From Ditylenchus dipsaci (taxonomy: Eukaryota; Nematoda; Chromadorea; Rhabditida; Anguinidae), in contig SADC01001182.1 in the NCBI GenBank assembly GCA_004194705.1, positions 248,001 through 312,000 of the forward strand: a stretch of 64,000 nucleotides of DNA, in the 5' to 3' direction. The notes under the pieces were generated by a model, which was given only the letters and a program-made list of their open reading frames with translations, was not told the DNA's origin and did no database searches. Made by a program: the position numbers and the translations under genes. Below are positions 1 through 16,300 of this stretch, one piece after another (the stretch's first letter is position 1; each line of letters opens with the position of its first letter).

Positions 1-55
1 ATGTAGGTGTATGGTTAGATAGTAGGTGTAGGTGTTAGTGTAGGGGTTATTTATC
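1..55. repeat. TAGGTGT simple repeat
   Basis: The window opens in a degenerate short tandem repeat of TAGGTGT/GTTAG-like units. No coding or regulatory signal is seen in it. Confidence 0.6.
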
Positions 56-57
56 GT

Positions 58-478
58 GGAAACACTGCGTAAAAGCCCAAGTGCACCCCCCCCCTCGAAA
101 AATTTCTTGTACTTTTGAAGAAAAGTACCCATTTTTAGCTGAAAATTTTTATTCTGAGGCACCCTCGTATGCAAAAATTCCTCAGCAATCCGAATGACAA
201 AGCAGAATTTGCAAAGAAATACTTTCTTGCTGAGATATGATCTTAAGTTGGAGTAAAGTTAAGTGGTCATTTTTAAAATATTGACACTTCAACTTTAGGT
301 CATATCTCAGCAAGTAAATCTTTTTTTCAAATTCTGCTCCGTCATTCGGATTGCTGAGGAATTTTTGCATACTAGGGTGCCTCAGAATAAAAATTTTCAG
401 CTAAAAATGGGTAGTTTTCTTCAAAAGTACAAGAAATTTTTCGAGAGGGGGGGGGTGCACTTGGGTATCTGTCGAAAC
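58..478. repeat. 421 bp foldback (inverted repeat) element
   Basis: The first ~180 bp, from GAAACACTGCG through a poly-C tract, return as reverse complement at the far end (poly-G tract, then CGAAACACTGCC). The centre, around 240-310, is itself palindromic (CTTGCTGAGATATGA and its complement). There is no coding capacity. It is most likely a non-autonomous DNA element; target duplication is not clear. Confidence 0.8.
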
Positions 479-496
479 ACTGCCTCCTACTAGAAC

Positions 497-592
497 TTAT
501 TGGATGAATAGCGTGCCACCACGTGGGATCGAACCTGCGCACCATTCTGGGCCAAAAAAATCAACGCTCACACACTGCGCCACCGAGGACAC
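497..592 (-). repeat. tRNA-derived repeat fragment (SINE-like)
   Basis: On the minus strand the sequence carries an A-box-like TGGCGCAGTGTGTGAGCG and a B-box GGTTCGATCCC about 40 nt apart. It lacks a pairable 7-bp acceptor stem, so it is not a working tRNA. A more degraded relative with the same order (GGCAAAGTAAG, then GTTGGATCCCA) lies at about 12860-12925. A Pol III-derived SINE head or tRNA pseudogene is the best reading. Confidence 0.5.
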
Positions 593-1710
593 CCTAGGGT
601 CTCGAAGTAGCTCCCCTCTTTATATTGTTTCTGAAAATCAGTTCTAAATTATCTATACAGGATGATCCAAGAAATTAACCTCAATTTAAAACAACCTGAA
701 ATTTTTTGAATCAACCTTTGTACCCCTTTTTCATATACTTCTAAAATATAAAATATGAGACAAGACAGATATGAAAAGCAGCAAAAAAGTAAAGAACAGG
801 CAAGAAGAGTAATCTTCTGCATTCCCCCCCTCCATCCAAAGCTAAACAAATGCAATCTAGAGGCAAAGGCACTAGCTACTACACACAAGTTAGACACACA
901 CACCCTCAGTCTCTAGCCCTAGGGCTATCGATTGAGGGTGGAGTCCAATGGCAGAGCCAATTTCCCATGTTGACTGACTATTCATTTCCTTTCTTGGCCT
1001 CAAATTGTGGATCCCTTTGGACTGGTTAAGCTCTGGCCCGCCACCCTAGTTGGGAGGAGGACTGCAAAAAAGTGGAATGACTCATTTCTGGTGCATCTCC
1101 TAGCTAATCCCATTCCTCTGGACTACTACTACAAACAGCCTGGTCGCTTGTTTCCAACCAGAAATTTCCAGTTGTAGTAAACAAACCAGCAACACCACAT
1201 TAGGGCACTACTGGCTATTACTTAGTGGGGGTGAATTAGGGAAAATTATGCTGGTGTGATTGCCAGTGGTTGCTTCTTTTAAAACAGATGTTATATTGGG
1301 TGGATGGATGGCTGGCTTGTGGTTTGAGCAGTGGTCAAGCTGAAAGCAGGGCAAAGGAAAAGGAATTTATTCATTTATTCAAACCACAAATAACAATAGA
1401 GCTTTGATTTTAGTTCTGGTCATTCTGATGGCTAACCTTTCGCATGATGGTTTAGCTAAATATTTTCGGAAGCAGAAATTATTTTTGGTAACATAGAAGA
1501 TTTAGATGTTTGAAGGGCTTGTGAAGTAATGGTATAAGTGGCTATAAACTCATCTAAAAGTAATTTGAAAAAAATTGGTCACAACTTGAGTTGTGACCAA
1601 TAATTATAAAGTTGGTGGGGAGACGATTCAGTGAAGGAAAATTTGACGGCGAGAAATTCGGCGGAATTTTAAAGAGCCGTTAGCAAACATACGTAAAAAG
1701 AGCAATTCCT
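593..1710. other. Intergenic, no gene recognised
   Basis: Open frames here are short and lack splice context or recognisable domains. A short GATGATCCAAGAAATT motif at about 661 resembles the ends of the CAGGATGTTTCAAG elements seen at 31018 and 34430. Otherwise nothing can be supported. Confidence 0.5.
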
Positions 1711-2183
1711 AATTTATGACACCAGATTCGTGTCTAGCATGGTCGCTTTGCTTATAAAAATGCTCTTTAATCTCAGAAATCACTCATATTTTAATTCCAC
1801 TCGAGACGAAACAATTAAATCTCTTTTTGAGAAAAAAATCTTTTAGTTTAAAACCGGGGTTAAAACTAGAGTTGGGTTAATTACCGGTCATAATCTTTCG
1901 CGGTAATATTACCGGTCATAATCTTTTTTTCGGTCATATTCTGGTCATAACCTTTTTATAATATAAAAAGACCATATCAATCAGAAGGTTGCAGAAAAAT
2001 GTAAAAAATCGAAAACAAGCGTTAAAAGTTTGAATATTTAGCGAAAAAATTCAAAAACACAACGTCAACGTGTAGTTGACAGCATAAAATGTTTTGGCAC
2101 GCTGTGCGCCGTAAATGACAATTGCGCGGGACGCAATTTTTAGGCGCTACCATGTCAGCAAAAAAATGATTGCGAAATAATAG

Positions 2184-2594
2184 AATTGCGATAAGGCTGA
2201 ATTGCGCAAAAATACAATTGTTCAAAAATTGGAATTCGTAAAAAATTAAATTCATTTTGAAAATATTTCGCAAAAATAGGGTTTTCGAAAAAAAAAGGTT
2301 TGACAAAGATTTGTTTGCTAAATAAATGGTTTGTTTAAAGTTTTCAACAGCCCGTCGCACTTTTAGCTCTGTTCCGATACAAACATATTTTGTAGCTCCT
2401 GTTACTTCGCATTTATTCGCACCCCAAGCATCTATTTAATCACACTTGATCTAACAAGCCATTTATTTATATCCCGCCATAACCGACACACTATCTCAAT
2501 CATTCATATCCATTAACAACGAATGACATTGAACATATTGGAGGATTTTCCCAACATCATATTTTGAAGCTATGTTCTTTCTTTGGAGGCAAAT
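2184..2594 (+). repeat. Direct repeat copy A (411 bp)
   Basis: Nearly identical to 3409-3818 over its whole length, from GAATTGCGATAAGGC to GGAGGCAAAT, differing by only a few bases. Such similarity in otherwise drifting repeat DNA means a recent duplication, or an assembly duplication. Confidence 0.85.
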
Positions 2595-2790
2595 TCTTTT
2601 GTCCTCCGCCCTAAGCTTGGCTGGTGTCCCCGTTTGCAAAGTGACGAGATGAGCTTCCTGAAGCGAACACTCTTGCTTCAGGCGCCCAAGCCAACGCCAG
2701 AACCGAAGCTTCTTCCCATCCTCCGTGCCCATTGCGTATTTGAGGGAGTTCTGCCAGGCTTCGAGTGAGTTGGTAGTCTTGGCCTTGCCC
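2496..2790 (-). pseudogene. MULE (FLYWCH-type) transposase C-terminal remnant
   Basis: Minus-strand translation gives TTNSLEAWQNSL, the characteristic asparagine-rich 'TNNsLEgWH' motif that follows the catalytic core of MULE transposases. It is followed by a lysine/arginine-rich helix (FWRWLGRLKQECSLQEAHL) and a tail KYDVGKILQYV that matches the C-terminal region of metazoan MULE proteins. Upstream frames are interrupted by stops and the DDE core is not intact, so this is a decayed copy. GC content is clearly higher here than in flanking DNA. Family assignment is by motif recognition, not by search. Confidence 0.7.
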
Positions 2791-3408
2791 TACAGAGTCA
2801 GCGCATAGCAGTTCCAAAGCCCCACAGAAAAAATTGGTCTTGCGCCCCGAGCCACATCTCCAACCCATGTCTAAAAAGAGGTAGAGTCAAGCAAACAGTA
2901 AAAAAGAGGCTGTAAGAAATTACATCGACGAAATACTTAAGGAAGGTGAACTCTGGAGAACCCCACGGAAAAAGCAACGACCCGTCTTCATGGCACGCGA
3001 TGGAGCGAGTTATCTCATCAAAAGCTTCTTTCACATCAAGCGGAGGGACGTAGACGAGTGATTTGAGCTGATCAAAGAGCTTGCCTCATCAGGACTGCTA
3101 TAGGGCTCGATGATTTCCATTTCGCAGACTAAAACTAAGAGATTAACTACGGTTATACTTACACAAAAGGCGCAAGGAATGTGCCGTGAACAGGCATCAA
3201 AATAATGAGCAAATCCAATAATTAGCAAACCAAACTATCGCAAACTTATATTTTGCGAAATATTTTCAAAATAAATTTAATTTTTTACGAATTCCAATTT
3301 TGAACAATTGTATTTTTGCGCAATTCAGCCTTATCGCAATTCTATTATTTCGCAATCATTTTTTTCGCTGACATGGTAGCGCCAATTTTTATTCGCCAAT
3401 TTTTTTAT

Positions 3409-3818
3409 GAATTGCGATAAGGCTGAATTGCGCAAAAATACAATTGTTCAAAAATTGGAATTCGTAAAAAATTAAATTCATTTTGAAAATATTTCGCAAA
3501 AATAGGGTTTTCGAAAAAAAAGGTTTGACAAAGATTTGTTTGCTAAATAAATGGTTTGTTTAAAGTTTTCAACAGCCCGTCGCACTTTTAGCTCTGTTCC
3601 GATACAAACATATTTTGTAGCTCCTGTTACTTCGCATTTATTCGCACCCCAAGCATCTATTTAATCACACTTGATCTAACAAGCCATTTATTTATATCCG
3701 CCATAACCGACACACTATCTCAATCATTCATATCCATTAACAACGAATGACATTGAACATATTGGAGGATTTTCCCAACATCATATTTTGAAGCTATGTT
3801 CTTTCTTTGGAGGCAAAT
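3409..3818 (+). repeat. Direct repeat copy B (410 bp)
   Basis: Partner of 2184-2594. It follows an inverted copy of part of the same unit (3246-3385), so the unit exists three times in two orientations within 1.7 kb. Confidence 0.85.
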
Positions 3819-3959
3819 ACAATTGTTTTATTTTGGCATAGGTTTGACATTATTTTTTTGAATGTGAGCTAATTCATTCATCAAGCAATTAACCAAGCAA
3901 AAGTAGTGGCCTACAAAGTAAATTGTGAATAATGACACAAAAGTTTCCTGCTTGTTAGA

Positions 3960-4205
3960 AAAGATGGCTCTACTGGAGAATGGGTACCGATTTTTCGCCT
4001 TGGTCCCCCTGTTATTTTTTCTATGTTTTGTTTCTTTTTTTATTATACTTTTCTGTTTGTACCATGGCTAAATAAAAATGATCAAGGATAGAATAGAAAA
4101 GAAAAGACGGAGAGAAAATATAATGAAAATGAGCAAAAACATGGAAAAAATAACAAGAGGACCAAGGCAAAAAATCGGTAGCCATTCCCCAGTAGAGCCA
4201 AAAAG
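3960..4205. repeat. Hairpin element with CCTTGGTCCCC arms
   Basis: Arms TGGCTCTACTGGAG...GCCTTGGTCCCCCTGTTATT and the reverse complement AATAACAAGAGGACCAAGG...CCCAGTAGAGCCA flank a ~120 bp AT-rich loop. It belongs to the dispersed set sharing the GCCTTGGTCCCC motif. Confidence 0.75.
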
Positions 4206-4437
4206 ATTATGACCGATTTTTCATTATCCGGTCATAATCTAGATTATGACCGGTAATATTACCTGTAATATAACCGTTGCCCAACTCTAGTTAAAACCGA
4301 GTAGCGCCCAATTTTTTATTTTAAATCATTTTGTCTCGAGAGGAATTTGAAATTTGGCAGTGAATGTGAGAATGGGCAGTTTCTAAAGTAGATCGAGCAT
4401 GCTGAACACCAAACTGATGTTAGAAGTTATGCTTTCC

Positions 4438-5346
4438 TTAAAGGAGCATGCTTTCCTGTTGATAAGTCAATTGTTGATATTTGAATTCCCGGGGACAAAA
4501 TCCTACACTATGGTTTTGGCACGAATTGTTTTTTGAATGCAAGCATTTTTTGTTTCAAATATTCTTTTTTAATTTTTTAATCACGTCAAACCCAGCAATT
4601 GTGGGCACAGCAAAAAGTATGAGTATTCACTGAACCTGTACCATTTAGCCGGATCGGATCCCGAGGTTGAGCATTAGTCGGACCTCTTCGGAGTGTCATG
4701 GACATCGAGTTTTGGATTTGCTGAGCCTTTGGCTCGGCCTTACAAATTTTTTCGGTCTGATCAGTAGGTGAGCCTTTGGTTTGACTTTAGAATTGATTTT
4801 GGTCTAATTAGTAGGTAAGATCAATTTCAACATACACAGATTCACCTGAATAGGTAGAGATTTTGGTATTAGGGCAGAATTTTCTAAAACTCTCGCCTTA
4901 GCACTGACAAATCGCCGCACTGAGGAAATCACCAACTTCCATAAAAAATACCGAGAAAATTCAAGAAGAGTCGGTGTGAATAGAGGTATTTCACCTGCTC
5001 CGGCATTTCCGTTTTACACTGTGAACACTCACCCACAGATTGAAGGCCGAGTCAAAGGCTCAGCAAATCCAAAACTCGAAGTCGACGACACTCTGAAGAG
5101 GTCTGACTCATGCTCAACCTCGGGATCCGATCCGGCTAAATGGTACAAGTTCAGTGAGTACTCATACTTTTTGCTGTGCCCATAATTGCTGGGTTTGACG
5201 TGATTAAAAAATTAAAGAAGAATATTTGAAACAAAAAATGCTTGCATTCAAAAAACAATTCGTGCCAAAACCATAGTGTAGGATTTTGTCCCCGGGAATT
5301 CAAATATCAACAATTGACTTATCAACAGGAAAGCATGCTCCTTTAA
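4438..5346. mobile_element. 0.9 kb foldback with TTAA duplication
   Basis: TTAA at 4438-4441 and 5343-5346 bracket inverted arms of about 300 bp that begin AGGAGCATGCTTTCCTG and end with its complement. The arms stay well matched through GGATCCGATCC and the AAAGGCTCAGCAAATCC segment. TTAA target duplication is typical of piggyBac-type transposition. No transposase is present, so it is non-autonomous. Confidence 0.75.
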
Positions 5347-5581
5347 CAAAATCGAAGTTTTAGGTCAGGATGATTATGGTTATATACTTTTGAACATTCG
5401 CTTGACAGTCCAAAAGCTTGTTGTTTTGGATTACTTTAAAGCACTATCTGGTGCAGTTTTTCCTGCTGTGTCGAATAGTATTTACTAAGACTAAAAAACG
5501 GCGTTTTCATACTTTTTCGTGCATAATTTTGTATGTACAAGGTTTAAAAAAACACATTTTTTTCTTATAGCTAAAATTGTG

Positions 5582-5852
5582 GCCCTATCCCTTAGTGGGG
5601 GGGGGGGTTGTTGGTTTTTGTCTTGGTCCCCTTGTTGTTATTTTTTATGAGTTTTTAGGCTGAAGCCCAGGCAAAAGTAGGCCAGTGTATGTTAGTACGA
5701 ACTTAATCATGAGTTTAAAATACGTTTGAGTCCTTCCTAACATACGCTGGCCAACCCTTGCCTAAGCCTAAAGCAAAAAATCACGAAAAACACAGGGGGG
5801 GGGACAAAGGCCAAACACCACCCCCCCCCCTCCCCGTTGAGGGATAGGGCCA
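5582..5852. repeat. Inverted repeat with poly-G/poly-C boundaries
   Basis: GGCCCTATCCCTTAGTGGGGG at the left is mirrored by CCCCGTTGAGGGATAGGGCC at the right. The interior repeats AGGCCAGTGTATGTTAG in inverted orientation (CTAACATACGCTGGCC), a motif dispersed through the window. Confidence 0.75.
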
Positions 5853-6260
5853 AAATTGTTTTCTTCGACTGTCTTAAATATCTCAACAATATGTCATTCA
5901 AAAGGTTGTAATCTGCACTTTTTTGCGTATAAGATTAGATTAGCCCACGAAAAATATGGCATGTTCTATCCCTTTGAAATTTCATAAGCAAAAGTTGTGA
6001 CTTGGTCGATTCGCGGAGGCAGCTGACCCCCACAGAGTGCCTTTTTCAATTTTTTACATTATCGTGCATCGTAAAATTTTGCACAAGAATATACCTTGTC
6101 TTTCCCGTGATAAAACCCGATAGCACTAGTATGGTAGAAAAATCTTTATTACACAATGAATACAGGACGAGATTTTTAGTTTTTGAAGCAAAAACTAACT
6201 GGAAGTCATTAATTAATTTACTAAAACAATAGAAAAATATATTTTTTCGAGACGTTATCC

Positions 6261-11671
<5,411 letters not shown>

Positions 11672-13319
11672 TTTCTTTTTTGAATCGACAAAAAAAGTTT
11701 AGAAATGCTGCAAAAAAGCAAGCATGTCAAATTTTACAAAAATTTATTTCAGTTTCAGAACTTTCATATAAACATATAAATGTGAAAATTGAGAAACTGA
11801 TTCACAATCAGGGTGGAAAATAGTCTGATTCAGAAAAAAATCGCATCTGTGGCTCACTTTTTACAAAAAAATTTAAAAAAAACGCATTTGGTCATGCGAA
11901 AAAATTGTTAAAATATTTTTTTTATAAAATTCATGGGTGGTATTTAATTTTGACCCCAAATTTCTGAAAAATGACCGCAAATTTCCGAAAAATGACAGCA
12001 AATTTCTAAAAATTGACCGCAAATCCGTATCCCAATCAAAAAGGCATGTTCCTTCGCCATTAAAAAATTGCACAAATTTGGAGGGTCGGTAATTTTTTGA
12101 GAAACATTATAAAAAAGATGTTGACATTGACCCGAAAATTTATGGCCATTTGAAATTTCCCAAAGCATTTCGCGGATGGCAGGGGGCCAAATTGTAGCCC
12201 TGAATATCAGCTATATTTTGGTACTGAAACTTCTGGAAAAACAAAACAAAAATAGATCTAAACTTTAAAAGGCGCTAACTTGGTGATGAAAGACGTGTCA
12301 GATTATCACCAAGCTAGCGCCTTTTAAAGTTTAGATCTATTTTTGTTTTGTTTTTCCAGAAGTTTCAGTACCAAAATGTAGCTGACATTCTTCCTGGCGG
12401 TCAATTTAGTGGCTGTCAAAATATGCCGGCGGTCAATATGCTGGCAGTCAAACGTCCAGTACCCTAATTTACCGAGTTCTAATCATGATTCGCAAAAACA
12501 GCAAAATTGCTGAAACGCAGCAAATCTCTGGCGTTCCGTACTAAACAAAAAACAGCAAAATGCAGCAAAAATTTTGCTGCGTTTTTGCTGCATTTTTGCT
12601 GTTTTTCAAAAAACGAATTTGAAATTCAAATTTGCTGCGTTTCAGCAATTTTGCTGATTTTGCGAACCATGGTTCTAATAGACGGGCCCCCTTGCGTTCA
12701 AAATCGTGTTCGTGGCATTGCGTTTTTGACCCACTTTATAAAAGCTTTTCTCAGGCAAGTTATACCTCAATTTGTAGCCAGTGAGATGAGCTACAAATTT
12801 AGAGAAATTTTGCCTGAGAAAACTTCTCGAAAAGTGAGCCAAAACACAATGATAGCGTGCTACCAGATGGGATCCAACATGGGATATTTTGGGCCAAAAA
12901 ACTCAAACGCATACTTACTTTGCCACCTTTTCAGACCTAAATAGCTTTCCTCCCCACTCATCCCATTCACAAAAAATATTAGGCCGTAAATTAACAAAAT
13001 AAATTTCAATAGAAAAGCCACAAACTACACAAACAGAGTATTTACATTTCCCGAATTGACAAACTACAAAACTATTCTAAGTAAATAACCTTTGAAAATC
13101 AATTTTTATGATCAAAAGTTTTGTAAAAGAGCAATTGTAAAAATAATAATATTAGTTAGAAAGAAATTTTTGAATCAACTAAATTGTGTGCCAAATTAAA
13201 ATTTATTTATCAATTACAGTTTTGGCTGATTAATCAAGTGTTTTCATGCAACATTCATGGTTTTTAGATAATTTTCAGAGTATCACATTTACAAATGTGG
13301 TCTGACCATTTGTAGCAGA
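11672..13319. other. Intergenic region between ADH and BMP genes
   Basis: This holds no recognisable gene. It contains a tandem array of AAATTTCTGAAAAATGACCGC-like units at 11945-12022, a near-perfect 190 bp palindrome at 12201-12389 and a GCAGCAAAATTTTGCTGC-rich palindrome at 12484-12668. An inverted element with CAAAATCGTGTTCGTGGCATT ends spans about 12698-12860 and is related to 55640-55865. The ADH and BMP genes diverge from this interval, so both promoters must lie here, but no TATA or initiator can be called safely. Confidence 0.55.
12201..12389. repeat. Near-perfect palindrome
   Basis: Arms of roughly 85-90 bp (left ends in GGCGCTAACTTGGTGAT, right begins ATCACCAAGCTAGCGCC) separated by about 12-15 bp. 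It contains TTTGTTTTGTTTTTCCAGAA on one arm and its complement on the other. No coding sequence. Confidence 0.85.
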
Positions 13320-16300
13320 ATGATGTGGATGAGCATATGTTTGGGCATATTTATATTACTACTCAACTTTTGTGATGTGAAAAGCAGTGTGTTTTACACG
13401 GATGAAGAGCACCAGCAAACCAGACCACTGCTCTAAATCGGTCACTTTTTGAGAAATTATGTTTTGAATGTTGACTAGAAATTTTTAATTATTTTTCGAC
13501 GATTAGCGTGTTTCCTTCAACTACCGTATTTGATCTAATGGCTCAAATAGAAATGTACCACCAAATGTGAGAATTTGGCCGCCTTTTTTATTTTTTGGCC
13601 GCCTTTTTCAAATTAATAATAAAAAAATAGAATTTGGCCGCCTTTTTTGAAAATTTGGCCGCCTTTTTTGTTAATTGATTTTCCTTTCACTAAACCAACT
13701 ATTCTGAAGACAACAAATCAGAATATTACACCAAATAGTTAGTTTCATCATATTTATCTCTAAGTCAACGACAAAACAATGATTGCATCGTCAAAACTAG
13801 ATGCAATGATTAGGGATGGGGTGGAATGGCATGGAATTGACAAATTTGAATCTTTTATTTTCTTTCTTTCATTACGTAATTTTTTCTCTTGTTTTGACAG
13901 CACAAATGAGAACCCGAGAAGTGTATACTTGTGGGATGAAATCGAGAATTTCCATGACGAACACGTAGGAACCGAATTCGCCCCCTAAGTACCTACATAT
14001 TTTGACGAAGAGTTCAAACTTTCAGTTAAAAAAATTATCTCCAAGTTTATGACAAAACAACGACCAGGTCAACAAAACAAATTCCAATAATCAAATTATT
14101 TCAAGCGCATGGCCAATTCTTTTTTTTCGTCCTCTTTTCTGCCTTCCCTCAAGCGGCTGCGGCAGCAGATTGATGAGTTTTTCTAACTTAATGACCGTCA
14201 AAGAATTCTTCAAAACCTCATCTTTGATTTCCTCTGGACAAGTGCATGACATTTAGGAACTGTTGGAACTCTGACAGGTTCCTTCAAATGATTTAAACAT
14301 TAATTTGGGAATCCATCAAATAAATTTACCAAACCTGGAGATGCCGGTCAGCTCCCTTTGCGTGTACTCTTGCTTGTTGGTTCCCTCAAAGCCATTACTC
14401 GTAGGAAGTGATGACATGCCGACACCGATTGAAGAGACAAACCGAAAGAACCAACGATGGTAATCCTCTCTGAGCAGCCACGACTGGATGAACTTACGCA
14501 AAGCCATTATAACGCGCCGACGTTTGTTCCACTTCTAGTCCCAATGTGCTATAAGCATTGACCCCTAAAATATACAAAAAAATCAGAAATGGACACAAAA
14601 AGATGACAAACCTGCATGAAATTCTTCGTAGCAGGTTGCTCGTGCCACCATTGTCACGTCTTTCTTGACTTCATTCTACCCTTCTCATCCCATTCTGCAT
14701 TCTCCTAGATCTTCAACTTTGGCAGCTCTTTATCGAAATTCTGGCAAATATGGAACCAGCACATTCCTCGCTTGGCCGACGGAAGCTCATTGCTGCACGC
14801 TAAGTCAATTCTATAGAACCTTAATGACCTTTAAGCTCACCACTTGTTAAAGCTAGAGCTCCGTCTGCAATCAAAATTTTTGGCTCGTACAAATGCTTCA
14901 GATTCCATTTTGAAATAGCTTGCATTAATTCCGCGCAACTTCACTTGCCTTCATGCGATGAGATTGCTGCTGCTGTCGGTAAGAATCTTTTGTCTCCGCG
15001 TGCAATCACTAAAAATATAGAGTCAAATATGAAGCCAATATGCCAGATGTACCGTATACATCATCCTCCATTTTAGTCCATCCACTTATCAGTATCTTCC
15101 TTGCTGCTGCACTCCTTCACAGTCATCCACTTACGCGCGATACCTCGCTTCTTCTGTCGCTCGATTTGCGATTGCATTTTAGTTTACACCTTAAGTTAAA
15201 AACAAGCTTAATTGAGCAAAAACAGCAATCAACAAAAAAGGCGGCCAAATTTTCAAAAAAGGCGGCCAAATTCTATTTGTTTATTATGAATTTAAAAAAG
15301 GCGGTCAAAAAAATAAAAAAGGCGGCCAAATTCTCACTTTTGGTGATACATTTCTCATACAGCCTTTATCTAATTATCCCACATCTTCTAATAAACCCAC
15401 ACGCTCTACTTTGAGGACCTATATCTCAGCTCAGAGAAATTTTTCTGCAAAGCTGTTTAATGCATTTTTGTTAACTCCCACGAGCTCTACCGATTCCACT
15501 TTTCAGAAACTAGTCAAGCACCCGAAAAATCGAGATTGACGTAAAAATTTCCAGATTTTTGGGGGTTGAAAAATAAACCCACATCTGGACTATTTCAGGG
15601 ATTGGTTGCTGAAATTCACATACAGTTTTTTTTTAAATAAATTTTTATCTTTTTAGCAAGAAAATGGCTGAATTACAAGGCAAGATATTAAGTGTGTTAG
15701 GACTACAAAGACCTGAACCAGGGCTTGAATCGCCCAATAAACTGGCTTCTCACTACATGACCTCACTCTACAAACAAATTAATGAACTGGACCAGCCACA
15801 CAATTTCAACCCAACTTTTGAGTATAAATTTTATTTAACTGTTTTACACCAAAAGTCTGTTAAAACTAGGGTTTTTAATTTAATTTATAATAATAAAAAT
15901 AATTTTTTTTTGCAAATAATTATTCAGTGAAAAATTCTGAAATTTTGCATTTTTCAGGTTTCTCGGCCCAAACTTTGATGAGAAGCTAGAGTTTGATTTC
16001 CAACAGATTAAGGAAGATAGTCACACATCAGACATCATCATCAGCTTCATGCCTACCAGTTAAGTTTTGAAACAGCGTGAATACTTAGCGGCCATTTTTA
16101 AGAGACATAATTTGTAATGTTGAAGTTTTTCCTAGCACCGTGATTTTTTCGACTTTTTTTTTACCGTGTATGTTATGTAGCATACGACTCCAACTTTAAC
16201 GCTGAGCAATATGTTCTCAGGTGTAAATACCGATTTATCCTAAAAATTTTGAGTTATGACCTTTTATAGTAAAGTCATTTTTCGGACCACCAAAAGAACC

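Larger units (their letters stand above)
1874..4284. mobile_element. MULE with tandem ACCGGTCATAATCT ends (copy 1)
   Basis: The left end repeats the unit (ACCGGTCATAATCT) about three times at 1883-1950. The right end carries the inverted units at 4207-4262. Between them on the minus strand is the C-terminal part of a MULE transposase (see 2496-2790). The interior also has two near-identical direct copies at 2184-2594 and 3409-3818 and an inverted segment at 3246-3385. The element looks rearranged and inactive. Ends made of short tandem arrays around a MULE gene resemble Drosophila Foldback/NOF elements. Confidence 0.65.
1712..4428. repeat. Outer foldback element enclosing a MULE
   Basis: The left end (GACACCAGATTCGTGTCTAG, then CTCGAGACGAAAC at ~1800) is matched in reverse complement at the right end (GTTTTGTCTCGAGAGG at ~4335, GCATGCTGAACACCAAAC at ~4400). 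The same end family, ACACC(G/A)GATTCGTG, recurs at 16431, 22686, 23262 and 29700. The interior holds a MULE remnant, a 411 bp direct duplication and a smaller hairpin, so this is a nest of at least three insertions. Confidence 0.65.

Noticed and set aside
12507..12944. 145-codon plus-strand open frame
   Set aside because: It is a translation of the GCAGCAAAATTTTGCTGC palindrome and the neighbouring inverted repeat; no start context, splice sites or domain.
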